Positions 1 to 11,500 of a stretch of DNA of 47,406 bases are shown here, piece by piece. The position numbers and the translations under genes are program-made. This DNA is from Cyclospora cayetanensis (taxonomy: Eukaryota; Apicomplexa; Conoidasida; Eucoccidiorida; Eimeriidae). The notes under the pieces are model-generated. The model was not told where the DNA came from. It saw only the letters and a program-made list of their open reading frames with translations, and made no database searches. Position 1 is the stretch's first letter. Every line of letters starts with the position of its first letter. The stretch covers positions 1 to 47,406 of the forward strand of contig NW_020312196.1 of the NCBI RefSeq assembly GCF_002999335.1, in the 5' to 3' direction.

Positions 1-127
1 CCTAAACCCTAAACCCTAAACCCTAAACCCTAAACCCTAAACCCTAAACCCTAAACCCTAAACCCTAAACCCTAAACCCTAAACCCTAAACCCTAAACCC
101 TAAACCCTAAACCCTAAACCCTAAACC
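1..127. repeat. Telomere, (CCCTAAA)n array
   Basis: A perfect tandem array of the 7-base unit CCCTAAA: a partial unit, 17 full units and two trailing bases. The C-rich strand reads inward from base 1, so base 1 is a physical left chromosome end. The unit (TTTAGGG on the other strand) is known from coccidian and plasmodial Apicomplexa and from plants. The array stops abruptly at 128, and I see no degenerate telomeric variants beyond it. Confidence 0.98.
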
Positions 128-2286
128 ATTCCCGCAGATTTCGACCTAATCGGCGAACTTGACACATGCTTTCTTGCCGAGTCTATAGAGTGTAAAGTGG
201 TCTGCCTAACTGAGCCGGTAGCAAAGGCAAGCGAGGGTCACCACATGTGTGGGACGCACCTCGATGCAGTTCGTGTCTAAGTATTCGCATGCATGCCATA
301 CCACTTCGACCTGCAACTAGGAAATCCAACGCAGGTCAGTAGATATTTGCAAGCCAATCAAGCATAGTATCTGTATAGCAGCTGTAGGCTGATTTCATTC
401 TAGGTAGTCCCCAAAGCAATGTTGTCGCAAAAAGTGCCAAGCGCATCATTTCGGTCGTCTAGTGAAGAAATCAGGCATGGTCACATGTATGTTCAATGGC
501 TCAATCCAGCGGCTTGTAGTCGAGCACGCCACTTGTTCACACGAGCATCACTCACTCCATTTTGCGAGGCTGCCGTAAGCTATTACGACCTATATAGTCT
601 CTTGTCACAATGGCGAGTGCAGAAGCCATTTTTATAACTCAACCCATAAAGCATATTTTTTAGTGAGCCAACCAACAATCTGAACATTTAGCTGGTACAG
701 CTTTTGACTGTGCTATCGGCCTAGACATGTACGAAGTAAAACTAACTTACGACTAAACCTAGACAAAATGACGCTATTCAGCACATTGTCTTTACAGAGG
801 CGACACAAATGTTGTGGGTCAACTAAAATAGCACGCCAGTACTTATTTTCACTACTCTCCCTTTTTGTTGGTTTAGGGGTTTTGAAGTCGATTCTGCTGT
901 GTGCACCAGCTGTGTTTGCACGTGAATGTAAGCTTAGTGCCCCTTACAGATGGTAGTTGTGTTCTGTATTTCTGGAGCAGGAGACACAAATATTTGGATG
1001 CTCCAAAGACGCCATGCCATCGCGCTCCCTTAGCTGTGCTCGTATGGTTCCCTGTTCATTGTTCGCTAGTGTTAGCCTTCCTTCCCCTTGATTCCACTAC
1101 ATTTGTACAGATTTTGCATTCTTCCCTTACACTTTTTTGGACCCTCTACCTGCCTGCGGAGTAGTGATAGGTTCACAAATATTTCACTACCGTGCTTGCG
1201 CTTTGTGTCTAAGGACACATGCGAGGATTGTCGGCGTCTGTTCGAATTCGGGGGAAGAAGTAACAGGTATAGCCACAACTGGGCACTTCCTGGTGCCTAG
1301 CTATAGTTAATTATGAAATGGTCGAGCGTTGACTTCTCTCAAAATATTCTCGTGCCTAGTTCATTGCGTACTTGCTTTAGATTAACGCAAAAAGGCGGAT
1401 TGCTGTGTATCTGCGCGCTAAATGACGCGCAACATTCTCTAAGGACAAAGCTTCTCCCCCCATACAGAAGGTCATAGGTACCAAAGCAGGAAAAGGAGGC
1501 AGCGATGTTAATCAGCGCCCAATAGCTGTCTATTAGGTTTGTACCATGGCTGGAGTAACACATCTTCCTGGAGACCTTAAATGGAGCATTGCACAAGTGT
1601 ATGAACTCAGCAGGGAGCTGGACCACATCGCTACATATAGACTAGATTATCGAACGAATAATCCATTGACTTCAGCTGGAATATCGATAAACGCGCTTTC
1701 GCGTAACTTTGGTGGGTCTGTATATTGCCTAGGGCAGAACACCTGAAGCGAATACGGGAAGCTCCACCCATGGATATGGTTATGAGTAGAACTCCGATCG
1801 GGCCTCAGCAACTGCAGAAGAGCAAAGATGTCACTATACTTAGATATGTGCATATTATAGGACAAACTTAGTAATTCAACGCCCACGTTGTCAGTTAAGC
1901 AGCGCTGTTCAAGCCCCACACTGGGGGGCCGGAGCGTAGCCAAACAAGGCAGTCCGGTTCTTTGTGGAGTAAGCAGACTGCTTCTGTTGCATTTAGGTCT
2001 TTTGTAGCCAGTTTACAGTCGTGGCCTTGCTGGTGCTCCGGCTTCTGATCATTACAGTTGCAAGTCATCTCTGGCGATCCCGAGCTCCAGGTAATCTGCG
2101 GGCAGCTACAACCCTTCTACAGCTTCCCGGCTTCCACGTCAGTGGACCGCGTATTTTCGTTTATTAGTTTTATTGGAGTCAACAGATATTGCTGCAACTT
2201 CCGCATTTACATGTTTTTGTGTGGTTCCAGGGCAGGGGCGACTCATGTTCTGTTTGGGGCTTTTGCTCTTCGCATAGGATTCCAAA
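128..2286. other. Subtelomeric DNA without a recognisable gene
   Basis: About 2.2 kb between the telomere and the first gene. Open frames are all under about 105 codons, lie on both strands, and resemble no family I know. I saw no tandem satellite, no member of a subtelomeric multigene family, no transposon terminal repeat and no tRNA-like fold. The last few hundred bases presumably hold the promoter and 5' leader of the HSP90 gene. The start codon at 2287 has the A-rich upstream context (aaaATG) common in these parasites. Confidence 0.6.
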
Positions 2287-5200
2287 ATGTGGCGAGTCTG
2301 CACCTCGGTGCTAAAGCAACAGCCGGTACCCCGCCGTGCAACAGGGCTGGGGGAGCTTTGCTCGCATAGGTGTAGGGCTTCTAGCAACATAACTTCTGTT
2401 CAGGCGCACCTTTTCTCTTCCCGGCGGGGTGAGCTGCTCAAAGTTCCATCTAAGCTGCGGGGCCTCGCCACAAGCGCAGGCTCTGCGACCGCGACTCCTA
2501 CACCAGAGGGCCTTGAACGCCACGACTTCAAGGCAGAGACACAGAAGCTGTTGCAGATTGTCACGCATTCTCTGTACACGGATAAAGAGGTGTTTATCAG
2601 AGAGCTCATTTCGAATGCATCCGACGCTTTAGAAAAACTAAGATTTTTCCAGGCCACGCAGCAACACAGCAGTGCTCCGAGCGAGCTCCGAGTTATTCTC
2701 AGGGCAAACCCCAATGAAAAAACCCTGATCATTGAGGTAAACCTACTCCGCTAACACTTCGAAGTAAACCTTGATCCATAGTTGTCATCTGCAAAGCAGA
2801 TGGAGAGGGTATGGGGGAGCTCCGATGAATGGAAGAGGGGGACGTAGACAGCGCACCACTCGTAGAGAGGGACGTTGCGTATTCTTTATCAAACTATGCA
2901 GCAGAATCGATAAGCAATATCTAGCTGCCGCGAGAAGTGCCTCATTCTTCTATGGAATAATTCCACGTGGGAGCGTTGCCGATTTGATGCTCTTTTGGTG
3001 CGGCTCTCAGGACAACGGCGTAGGAATGAGCCGCGAGGAAATCCTCCAGAATCTAGGGACCATTGCAAGGAGCGGATCTCTTGAATTCTTGCAAAAAGCA
3101 GGAGCTAATGCCGGTAACGATATCATAGGACAGGTATGTTTCTTCTTCAATTTTTTGCTCGGCATGGAGCGGTCGTTGTTCTTGTCCGACGGCTGAAACT
3201 GGACCTAGGATTTACAGGATATCGACTGCCTTTTGTTTGTCTTGATTTTGGCAGTGGTTCTGCGGAGGTTATCTTGATAAGCATTCGTAGTGACTTTATC
3301 AGGGTTTTCTGTGATCTTGCACTCTGCGGAAATGGCTTTGTATGTTTTAGAGTTGTGAATCCGTAGATGCCGAGTTCCTCTCTTTTTCGGGGATTACAAC
3401 ATGTGAACTGAAGTTTGATTCGTTTTGATGCGCTTCAGTTTGGTGTAGGCTTTTACTCGAGTTTCGTTGTGTCTGAGAGGGTAGAAGTCTACAGCCGTTC
3501 GGCTGAGGGGCAGAAGGTCTTCTGTTGGTCCGCCGATGGATCGGGATCGTTCACTCTCTCCCCGGCCTCCCCGGATGTCCTTACATCCGAAACCGGAACT
3601 AAAGTCGTCTGCCACCTGAAACCAGAATGTACAGAGTTCGCAAATCCGCACAGAGTAAAAGAGTGTGCGAAAAAGTTTTCGTCCTTTGTCAAGTGAGGGA
3701 CCTCCGCCTCTCCCTCTGAATCATTTATCCTCCTAGGTTGGCCCCGCAGCACAACCCTTAGGGATTCGGGCAGGGCACCTCTTTTCGCGGCAGCGTCACG
3801 CTTTTTCTTTTGCCCCCTTAAGAAGCAAGAAGCAACGGCAGTATGGCGTATGCATCCTATCGTCTTCGCGGTTTGTTCGGACAAGCCTTCCTGGGGTTGC
3901 TAGCGAAAAGCAGTTATTCAAAAGTGGTGAAAACGGCGGCTGTATGTGTTAATCAGCCCGTATTATGGCATTAGACCCAGCATTAACACGTATGAGGGGC
4001 GTTTGTGCTTGTATGTTGTGTCTTAGTTTCCCAGTGTATATTGAAGAGGACGGCAAGGAAGTGCTGGTGGCCGCGCAAGACGCTTTGTGGCTCAAATCCA
4101 GCGCCACCCCGGAGGAGCACACGCAGTTCTTTAGGTGAAGCATCGCCTACCACACCTCAACAGAGGCCTCGATGCAGATCAATATCAGCGCGTTCAGCCG
4201 AACCTCTTGAATCACCGTGGTAACCCCGGTGGTTGAGGGTGTCTCATTGGTTCTCTCCCCCGTGGGGTCCCTTAGGGTGCTGTTCCCTCTTCTTTGTTTG
4301 TGTGATACGCGCAGGTTTCTTGCAAACCAATCCTGGGGGGAACCGATCTATAGCATTATGTTCTCTGCGGATGCGCCGCTGAGTATTCGTGTGCGTCTTG
4401 AATTTATTCTATGCTTGGCCTTTTCCCGTTTCCCAGTGTTCGATGATCGACTGTGTGTCTAAAGCCTCAAACTACAAACCTATAGCTCAGCGTGCGACAT
4501 CATCTGGCAATTTGGAAGTGTGTGTCTGGCTGGTTGTTTGCAGTCTGTGCTGTACTTTCCATCGGACCCTCCGAATCGTTTGTTTCAGTCGGGGCCTCTA
4601 GAGAGTGGCGTCGCGTTGCATTCTCGTCGCGTCTTGGTAAAGAAAAGCGCGTCAGACATGCTACCCAAGTGGTTGTGGTTCCTGCGTGGTGTGATAGACT
4701 GCGAAGACATGCCCCTAAATGTTAGCAGAGAACACGTGCAAGATTCACAGTTGCAGAGGAAGCTCTCTGCCGTCATCGTCAAGCGCATCCTGAAGTTCTT
4801 AAGTGACCAGGTAAATCTTAGGTGTAGGACGGGCGCTTCTATGGCTTGCGAGGCTCTGAGCTAACATTCTTCCTTACCGTAATACTCTCTTCTTGAAATC
4901 CTTGCTCTGCTCTCCGGGGCATAGCTTATTGCCTGTCAGTGAGCTGCAGACGTCATGCGTGCACCGGCCAGATGCTTGTACAGCGTATGAGGTCGGTGGC
5001 ATTTTGCACAAGCCTGCAATGATTCTTTGATGCCCTGATGTGGAGAGCAGGCTAAATCCGACCCAGAAAAGTATCAGACATTTTATCAAAAATACTCGCA
5101 GAACATAAAAGAAGGGGTCTTGGAGGACGCGCACAGCGGTAGTGTTTACAAGGACATGCTGTTACCCCTGCTTCGGTAAGCTACCCACGTCTTTGTAAGC

Positions 5201-7299
5201 CAGTAGCCATCACACTACGCCGCCCCACTACACATCGCTTCTCTTCCGTGGTGAAACGTTAATGACGTTGAGATAGGGCGTGACGTCCCGGAAAAACAAT
5301 GGTATTTCTAATTGTGCCCTTCTCGTGGCAGAAGCGCTGCAACAATTCAAATATTCCCTTTAATGTCACAGGTTCGAGTGCTCGACGGAAGCACCCGGCA
5401 AAATGATCACTTTGGAGGAATACTTGGAGGCGATGCCCAGCACACAGAAGTACATGTATTATTACTGCTGTTCAGATCGCAAGGTACAGTTTAACGTGAA
5501 AGCAGCAGCCCTAATGGCTTGAAAACATGCCCTTCTATCCGGTTTCAGCAGTCAACGTGTAGCGCATAGTCGCGAGTTTCCACAGGCCACCTCAACACCA
5601 TGTCTCAGTACACTTCAGGAGCACTTGGACGACACTGAAGACTCATGGCCTCGATAGCGCCGCGGTGCCTTCTTATGGCTTGTTGATTGCTTGTGTTGCA
5701 GACAGCGCTCACTTCTCCTTATATGGAACCATTTGTGGGAAAGGGCCGCCCAGTGCTTTTGATGACTGCGGATATCGACGAATTTCTCGCAATGAATCTC
5801 TCAGTAGGCACTTTCCACTGCATCGGTGTACTTCCCCTATGCACACTCGCTAGTAATAACTGAACCCCTTTTCTGTGAAATTCGCACTGCTCCTCAAGTG
5901 CCTCTAACATTCTCTAATTAAGTGACCTTTCGTACAAGAGCGTTGAAACGGTACACACAGCGGTGCTTTGGTGTACTCCGTAGCTCCCCACACTTGGCAG
6001 CATTCTGGTTGGCTGCACGGCAATGGCGTTACTTGTGGGGCTGTGGCGCTGCAGGACTACAAGGGCAAGCGGCTGGTAGCCGTTGACTCACCAGGGGAAG
6101 ACATTGAGCCCGAGGAGTTTGACGATGACGGCGCTAAGGAAACGACAGAAGGGGAGAAGCCTAAGCTAGTTGGATCCCAGCAAACAGAATTGGCCACATT
6201 CGTAAAGGTCTGTGTGCTTGTAGTCACGTTCTTCGGGGCAAATATTATGCAGCAGCATGTATTCATCGGTGCTTAATCACTGAAATGGACTAGAGGATTT
6301 TGAGGCGAGGGTGTAGAGAAGTTGTTTGCCTGCCCGATGTGCGACTCAGGAGAAGCTGGCGTCTCGTGTAACGACAGTAAAGTTCTCCGAGAGGCTCATG
6401 ACTGCTCCCGCAGTTGTGTCTGGTTTTCTCTCCCCCACGTTGAGGCGCATGATGCGGGCAACACTGCAGGGGGCCCCCGAGGCACAGCTCCGTACGTCAA
6501 TTGCCTTAAAGCATGCTGTAGTGCCTAAATCATTTCTGAGCCTGCCGAACGCTCTTGGATCCCGTATGGGGCGCCATAGGATACTTCTGCTGCTGCTGCA
6601 ACAGCAAGACTAACCTTGGCAAAGGATCGAGACGAGAGAGCAAAGTTACTTTTGCGTGCCCATGCCAGGTGCATTTGTTTCCTAGATATCCTTGGTGTGG
6701 CGTTTTCTTGGTTTGCTGCCCTCAGATATTGCGAGCCTCCCGGCAACTTTGGAGCTGAATCCTTCTCATGAACTCGTTACCTCTCTTTACCATCTCCGTA
6801 CTACCAATCCGGATGTTGCGACGGTACGGCTGTGGGTGGTTTCTCAAATTGTTTTGACGCTGTTATTCAAGCTCATGTCCAGCACTAGGCTGGGATGGCG
6901 TGTAGACAGCGTTCTGCAGCTCACGCGGGATGCATGTCCACGAGCATTAGCTTATGGCCATTATATCCGGCTGATCGTTTCTCGCATGCGTGTCGTAAGT
7001 ACATGGTCTCACCTACGGTTCCTACTGTATGAACCGAAATGTTTGTGCGTGCTGCCTTCATTCAGCTGTTGGTGGAGCAGCTGTTTGACAATGCGTGCGT
7101 TGCTGCGGGTATCATGGAGGAGCCAAAATCGATGTTGCCACGACTCAACGAGCTGCTTTCCCTTACAGCCCGATATGCCTATCACCATGCAGGCGGACCC
7201 GTCACCTCAACACCATCAGGAGACTCAGCTGAGTCAAAAGATGACGCAGCCAAGGAGGCACATGTGGCATCTACAGCCACAGATAACCCCGTGGCGTAA
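2287..7299 (+). CDS. TRAP1: Mitochondrial HSP90 chaperone (TRAP1), 13 exons
   Basis: ATP-dependent dimeric HSP90 chaperone, predicted in the mitochondrial matrix. Modelled exons: 2287-2736, 3011-3133, 3439-3692, 4027-4134, 4315-4390, 4544-4810, 5051-5175, 5372-5483, 5702-5803, 6055-6207, 6350-6491, 6726-6823, 7066-7299. These give 2244 nt and 747 residues, close to animal TRAP1 (about 700), and all phases agree. The N-terminus is basic and Arg/Ser-rich up to about residue 65, like a transit peptide. The GHKL ATPase motifs are [10 protein letters not shown] (106-115, catalytic Glu) and DNGVGM (151-156). FGVGFYSSF forms the lid/G2 region, and NVSREHVQ carries the middle-domain catalytic Arg. 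There is no charged linker and no terminal MEEVD, which excludes cytosolic HSP90. The DEFLAMNL and [11 protein letters not shown] segments and the PATLELNP dimerisation region support the TRAP1 class. The exon 11 donor (CTCC/GTACGT) is the least certain junction. Exons 10-13 lie in the duplicated block. Confidence 0.95.
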
Positions 7300-7778
7300 T
7301 TCAAGCCCAATGTGCAATACCGTAGTATGCCTAACCTGATGAAGGCATGCAGCGAACCCATGGCATGAAATGTATTTTCATTTGGCAAAGTTGTGACTAG
7401 GGCCAGCTTGGTGATGCAACTAGGCTTGGGGGCTATTTTCGGGTGTCTACCCACAATCGGACATCCGATATCGCGCTTTGCTAGCTAGGAAAGCTCCTTT
7501 TATGCAATCTGTACATCGGGAACCAACTAAAGTAAGATTGTGTCTAGCGTTTGGAGAGCTCACAAGGCTTTTTTCACGTTGCAGACTCTGGCGCTATCCG
7601 CCGTGCGACGAGGGCAGCTGTGCTCCGCTAACTCTGGCGGCGCAACTAACTAGAAGGAATAAGGAGGGGAACTAGGAGACGATTTCTTGAAACAGTTCAT
7701 AAGTAGACGTTTGAGGGACCCATCAATTCTTCGTTGATCGAGCGGCCCACAGGCGTTTACAAGAGCCTGCTTGCGACT
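7300..7778. other. Convergent 3' intergenic gap (copy A)
   Basis: These 479 bases separate the TRAP1 stop from the stop of the antisense DHX37 tail. They are repeated at 18721-19199. No gene is visible. The stretch must hold the 3' UTR and polyadenylation signals of TRAP1 and, in the other copy, of DHX37. Confidence 0.6.
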
Positions 7779-8530
7779 TCACAATGGTGGCCACATATCC
7801 CGTACATCCTGAAGCGTCTCGTAGTTGTATGATCGCAGCAATCCAATAAACTCCGCCAACAGATACTTAGGTTCCGTCTTCCAGACTTTCAGGAGCTCCA
7901 TCCTGACACAACAAGCACGCCTAATAACAAACGCAGTGCACCGCAGCCCCACCAAGTACCCGCACGCAGAGGCATTGCTGTTCACTGCTTAGGATTGGTG
8001 CTTTGGGAGATACATGCCCACACACTAAGCTCCATGCAAACCAGCACAAGATTGGAGAGTTGAGGAACATGCTAACAGAATCGTTGCAACACGAAGTAGC
8101 CACTGAGCCGAACTGTGCCAAAGATCACTGGTTAGAAAGCATAGCCACGGATAGTTGTGTGCGAGCAGAGCAGCTCTTCATGCATGCCGTTAGTTGGCCG
8201 TACCTTGATGCAATATTGCGCATGGCGAGTTCGCCTACAAAGGCGCGTACTGCAAATGTCCCCGCACGGTCTCCTGCAAGCATGCCCTCTGGGGTGACTG
8301 CAAGCGAAGCAGTAAAGCGTTTGAGACGAGGTATGGCGCGACCGGCGACGAGTGCTGCAGCAAAGCACTTATAGAGTTGCTCTTGTTGCTGCTTTTCCTG
8401 AGGTGAAAGGAGCTTGGCGTGTTTTGCCCGGATGCGTGGGAGGGGCCTTTCCACTGCGGGGAGTGGCAATTGTAATGGCGAGTACGTAGGGCGGGTCCAC
8501 CCAACCACTGCATCTTCTCTCTCATCGTAC
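7779..8530 (-). pseudogene. Headless 3' fragment of the DHX37-like helicase
   Basis: Contains only the last two exons of the helicase found intact at 19200-26371: exon 13 at 8204-8530 and exon 14 at 7779-7902 (minus strand). The terminal segment [12 protein letters not shown] and the ending MWPPL match the C-terminus of DHX37. Upstream of 8530 the acceptor is kept, but beyond 8556 the sequence no longer matches the helicase, so no ATPase core is present. Near the exon start the sequence encodes DERED where the intact gene has DERRD. It is a by-product of the duplication and is not expected to make a functional helicase. It could still be transcribed as TRAP1 antisense. Confidence 0.9.
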
Positions 8531-8556
8531 CTGCACAGGAGGTAGGTAAGGCATCA

Positions 8557-11500
8557 ATATGTTGTGCGAGGTCTGCACAAACAAGCCATGTGCTACCTGA
8601 CGTGGGCAGCATGCAGCGGTTGCACGAGTGGGCAGTAAATAACCTACGTTCATAGCGTTGCGCTAAACTTTCTGCCTCGGGAGTCCCGTATGGGGTCGCC
8701 AATATAATGCAACTGTGAAGCAAGTTCTAGTGAGGGGACACAGATTCGACATATGCGGGACTGCTGGTGAGGCGTCAAGGGCTCGCGCTTCCCGCTGATT
8801 GCCTAGTTGTACTGGGAAGTAAGCATGGCACAGCCGAACCTGCTTTTCACTCGTCAGCCCCCGCTACTTGGATGCACGTATCGAAGCTGTGACACCGCCT
8901 CTAACAATTCTTTTCCCTGAGGAAGGCAAGCCTACCCCCTCAGGGGAGCTGTCGCATCCTCGTCAGAGTCCTTTCTCAGGGAGTGTTACAGTTGCTAGTG
9001 CTACAGGGGCCGCATTTTATTCTTTTGGTAGTCCCGGAAAACGGCATCCGTCGACCTATAGAATACAGCTAGCATACATTCAGGAGATAGGGACTCATTT
9101 GCACTGTGGGCTGACAGCTTAAAGTCCTCATCAGATGCCGTCGCTGCCATCCCCCTTGGCGTAGTTGCACAGCTGGAGAGGCGGCAGAATTCCATGTGCC
9201 TTGATTGAATGTTTTGCTTGTTGATCCTGCCATTCTTGCAGCTGCTACACAGTATTTATACCTCGGTGCGCCCCATCGAAATCAAGTGCGTCCCTGAGGG
9301 GAGCTGTCTCCGCAAACTCATGGTAAACGTCCACCATTGGCCTGAACTGCGACCCAATGTACTTTCCCTATACCAGCATATAATAATATCCTCCGGCGCT
9401 AACCCTCATGGACCTAGTCTCGCGCCTCACGCTTGCGGCCCACGCAGTGGATACAGTGCTGGGGTACCCAAAAAGCTGACAATAATTCACTTTGAAGCTG
9501 CATCAGGTGTCAATGGAGAACGAGTGTCTTAGGAAAAACGAGTGCTGCAGGGTTCCTTGTTCTCTTGCAAGGAAGCTCTCTGGGGAAAGGTGGCTGTTCA
9601 CTACATTGAATCTGGATAACCTGTAGGACTGGAGCATTGATATATTGCATAAACGTCTTTTGTTTGCGTGTACACAATAGGAATTTTGTGGGACGTGTTC
9701 TCGCCCAGATGACGAAATAATTGACGCTTTCAAGTAAGCGAGAACTTCACAGATAGTATTGCATAAATCAGATGTGCTCCGACCGCTTGTGTTTTTCGAA
9801 AGCCACTGCACCACGAATTTCACCGCCAAAACTGCTAATAAATATATCCCCCCACGCACTGCACGCTTACGTACCTGAGGCTCCGAGCATACGCGGAATA
9901 TCCAGCACTAAGCCACATCAAGAAATACATCTACAAAGCCAAAATTATGAGAGTAATTGCACAGCATATCTGCTATGTGATTTACACTCTAATTACCAGA
10001 TGAACCATAGCTCTACGTGTTGCTGCACATTTTGAAATACGGTCCTCCACCTTGCATCGAAAATCCGACATGCAAATATACGCGCGGGCTACAGCTCGTC
10101 GAGGGCCGCCCTGTACCTTTAATCCCAATAAACCAAGAGCCAAAGATCTTACGGACATGCTCTTTGCCACTTTTCGCAAGAAAATCATTATTTTCCTTTT
10201 ACGAAAGCCTTACTGCATGTGAGGCAGGAATAAAGACCGTATACCTCTGAGCAGTCGGATGAAGGGCTCAGCTGAGGAACAAGCTACGCTTCAACACTGT
10301 TTGGCTTACATTTAGTCTGTTATGACGAAGTTGCAGAGTACTATTGGAAGTAATTAAGAAGTGAGTCGGTGCTTGGTCTGTTGGTACCTCTAATTAGCAG
10401 AATGTTGTTTGCTGGAGTAAGAATGCGCAACATTGTTTGCACACGTTCTACACGCTATTTGGAACTATCTGTGACTGTTCGGAGTCCCTACAGAGTGCAT
10501 CTGAGCTCAGCCCAGGTATTTACACTCCCCTCATCTCGGAAACTGAAAGGAGCAGGCAGGGAAAAGAAGCCTTTTCAGAAGTACACAAGTTCTGTTTGTA
10601 CCGAGTCTGCAGTTCAAACCCTCTACAGAGATTTTATAGGGAGCGGTCAAGGTTTCCTTGTTAATTCCACACCCAGCATTCATAAACACTTTCGCTGGAC
10701 AATCTCCTGCTAACGAGAAGAGCCAGATCTGAAGGGCTGGTGTATGCATTATGGCATGTATAGGAGTTGAAGAAGCAGCTTGTGTTAAACGATGCCCATA
10801 AGCTTGCAGTACGTCAAATATAATGCATGGAATGGGATGTGACTTGGAAAACTGCTTTCATGGTAGGTTTACAAAAAATTTGCGAATATATACCGTTGTT
10901 TCGCTGGTTCGTGTCGATCAAAGTCGCTTGCTTGGCTATACGGGCGCGAAGAACTCTAGACAGACTGCTTGTGCTGTGTTGTCCACCTGTGAATAATGAA
11001 TCCCTTTTAAAAACATTTGATAATACTGGAGCCGAGAATGAAAAAAACGTCATTCATGACCTGAGAGGAAGACACATAGGAATCCCCACCTTCATGGCGG
11101 CGGCAAAACAGCCTGCAGGCTAGCAGGCTTCTAGCTGTACGCACGGAAGAGCGGTTTTAAGTGTACACCACGCAGGAAAGTACAAAGTCCTGCACATGTG
11201 CGCATTTATACCACAAGCTGGCATTCGAGGGACGAAATCCTGAAACCCAATCTATCGTGACGGAAAGCGAGACACAGATAGAATCAGCATACGAAATGGA
11301 AAAGATATGGAGGAGACCAACAGTTAAGTGACACAGTTAACTGCTATAGGCAAGCTGAATTCTGTCGCCTGCCCTGTAAGGAGATGATATATGAGTTAGG
11401 ACACACACCTGTCCAGCGAACAACTGCATGGGGGAGCACGGAAGTACTGAGGCTCGGTGCTAAAAACGCTATGTCTGCTTTTGAACAATAGATGCATCGC

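Larger units (their letters stand above)
5801..8556. repeat. Left copy (A) of a ~2.76 kb direct repeat
   Basis: Matches 17222-19977 in the same orientation at a constant offset of 11,421. It spans TRAP1 from the last bases of exon 9 through the 3' end at 7299, a 480-base convergent intergenic gap, and the last two DHX37 exons in antisense. Differences I found: 5806 (a/c), 5857 (t/c), 5923 (t/g), 8516-8517 (tc/ct) and 8546 (g/a). The open frames between about 5924 and 8515 translate identically in both copies. The left breakpoint falls on the TRAP1 intron 9 donor. The right one falls inside what is a DHX37 intron in copy B. Confidence 0.95.

Noticed and set aside
2287..7299. Cytosolic HSP90 (HSP82 type)
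   Set aside because: There is no charged linker and no MEEVD terminus. A basic transit-like leader and TRAP1-type middle-domain segments are present.
6692..7339. A 215-codon plus frame (repeated at 18113-18760)
   Set aside because: Reads through TRAP1 exon 12 and its following intron, then in the wrong frame over exon 13. Only the exon 12 part is conserved.
8003..8374. A 123-codon plus frame (repeated at 19424-19795)
   Set aside because: Antisense shadow of DHX37 exon 13 and its intron. The minus strand matches the helicase C-terminus.
10600..10640. A tRNA-like GTTCAAACC box near 10611
   Set aside because: The flanking bases do not form a T-arm, and no acceptor, D or anticodon arm can be drawn around it.
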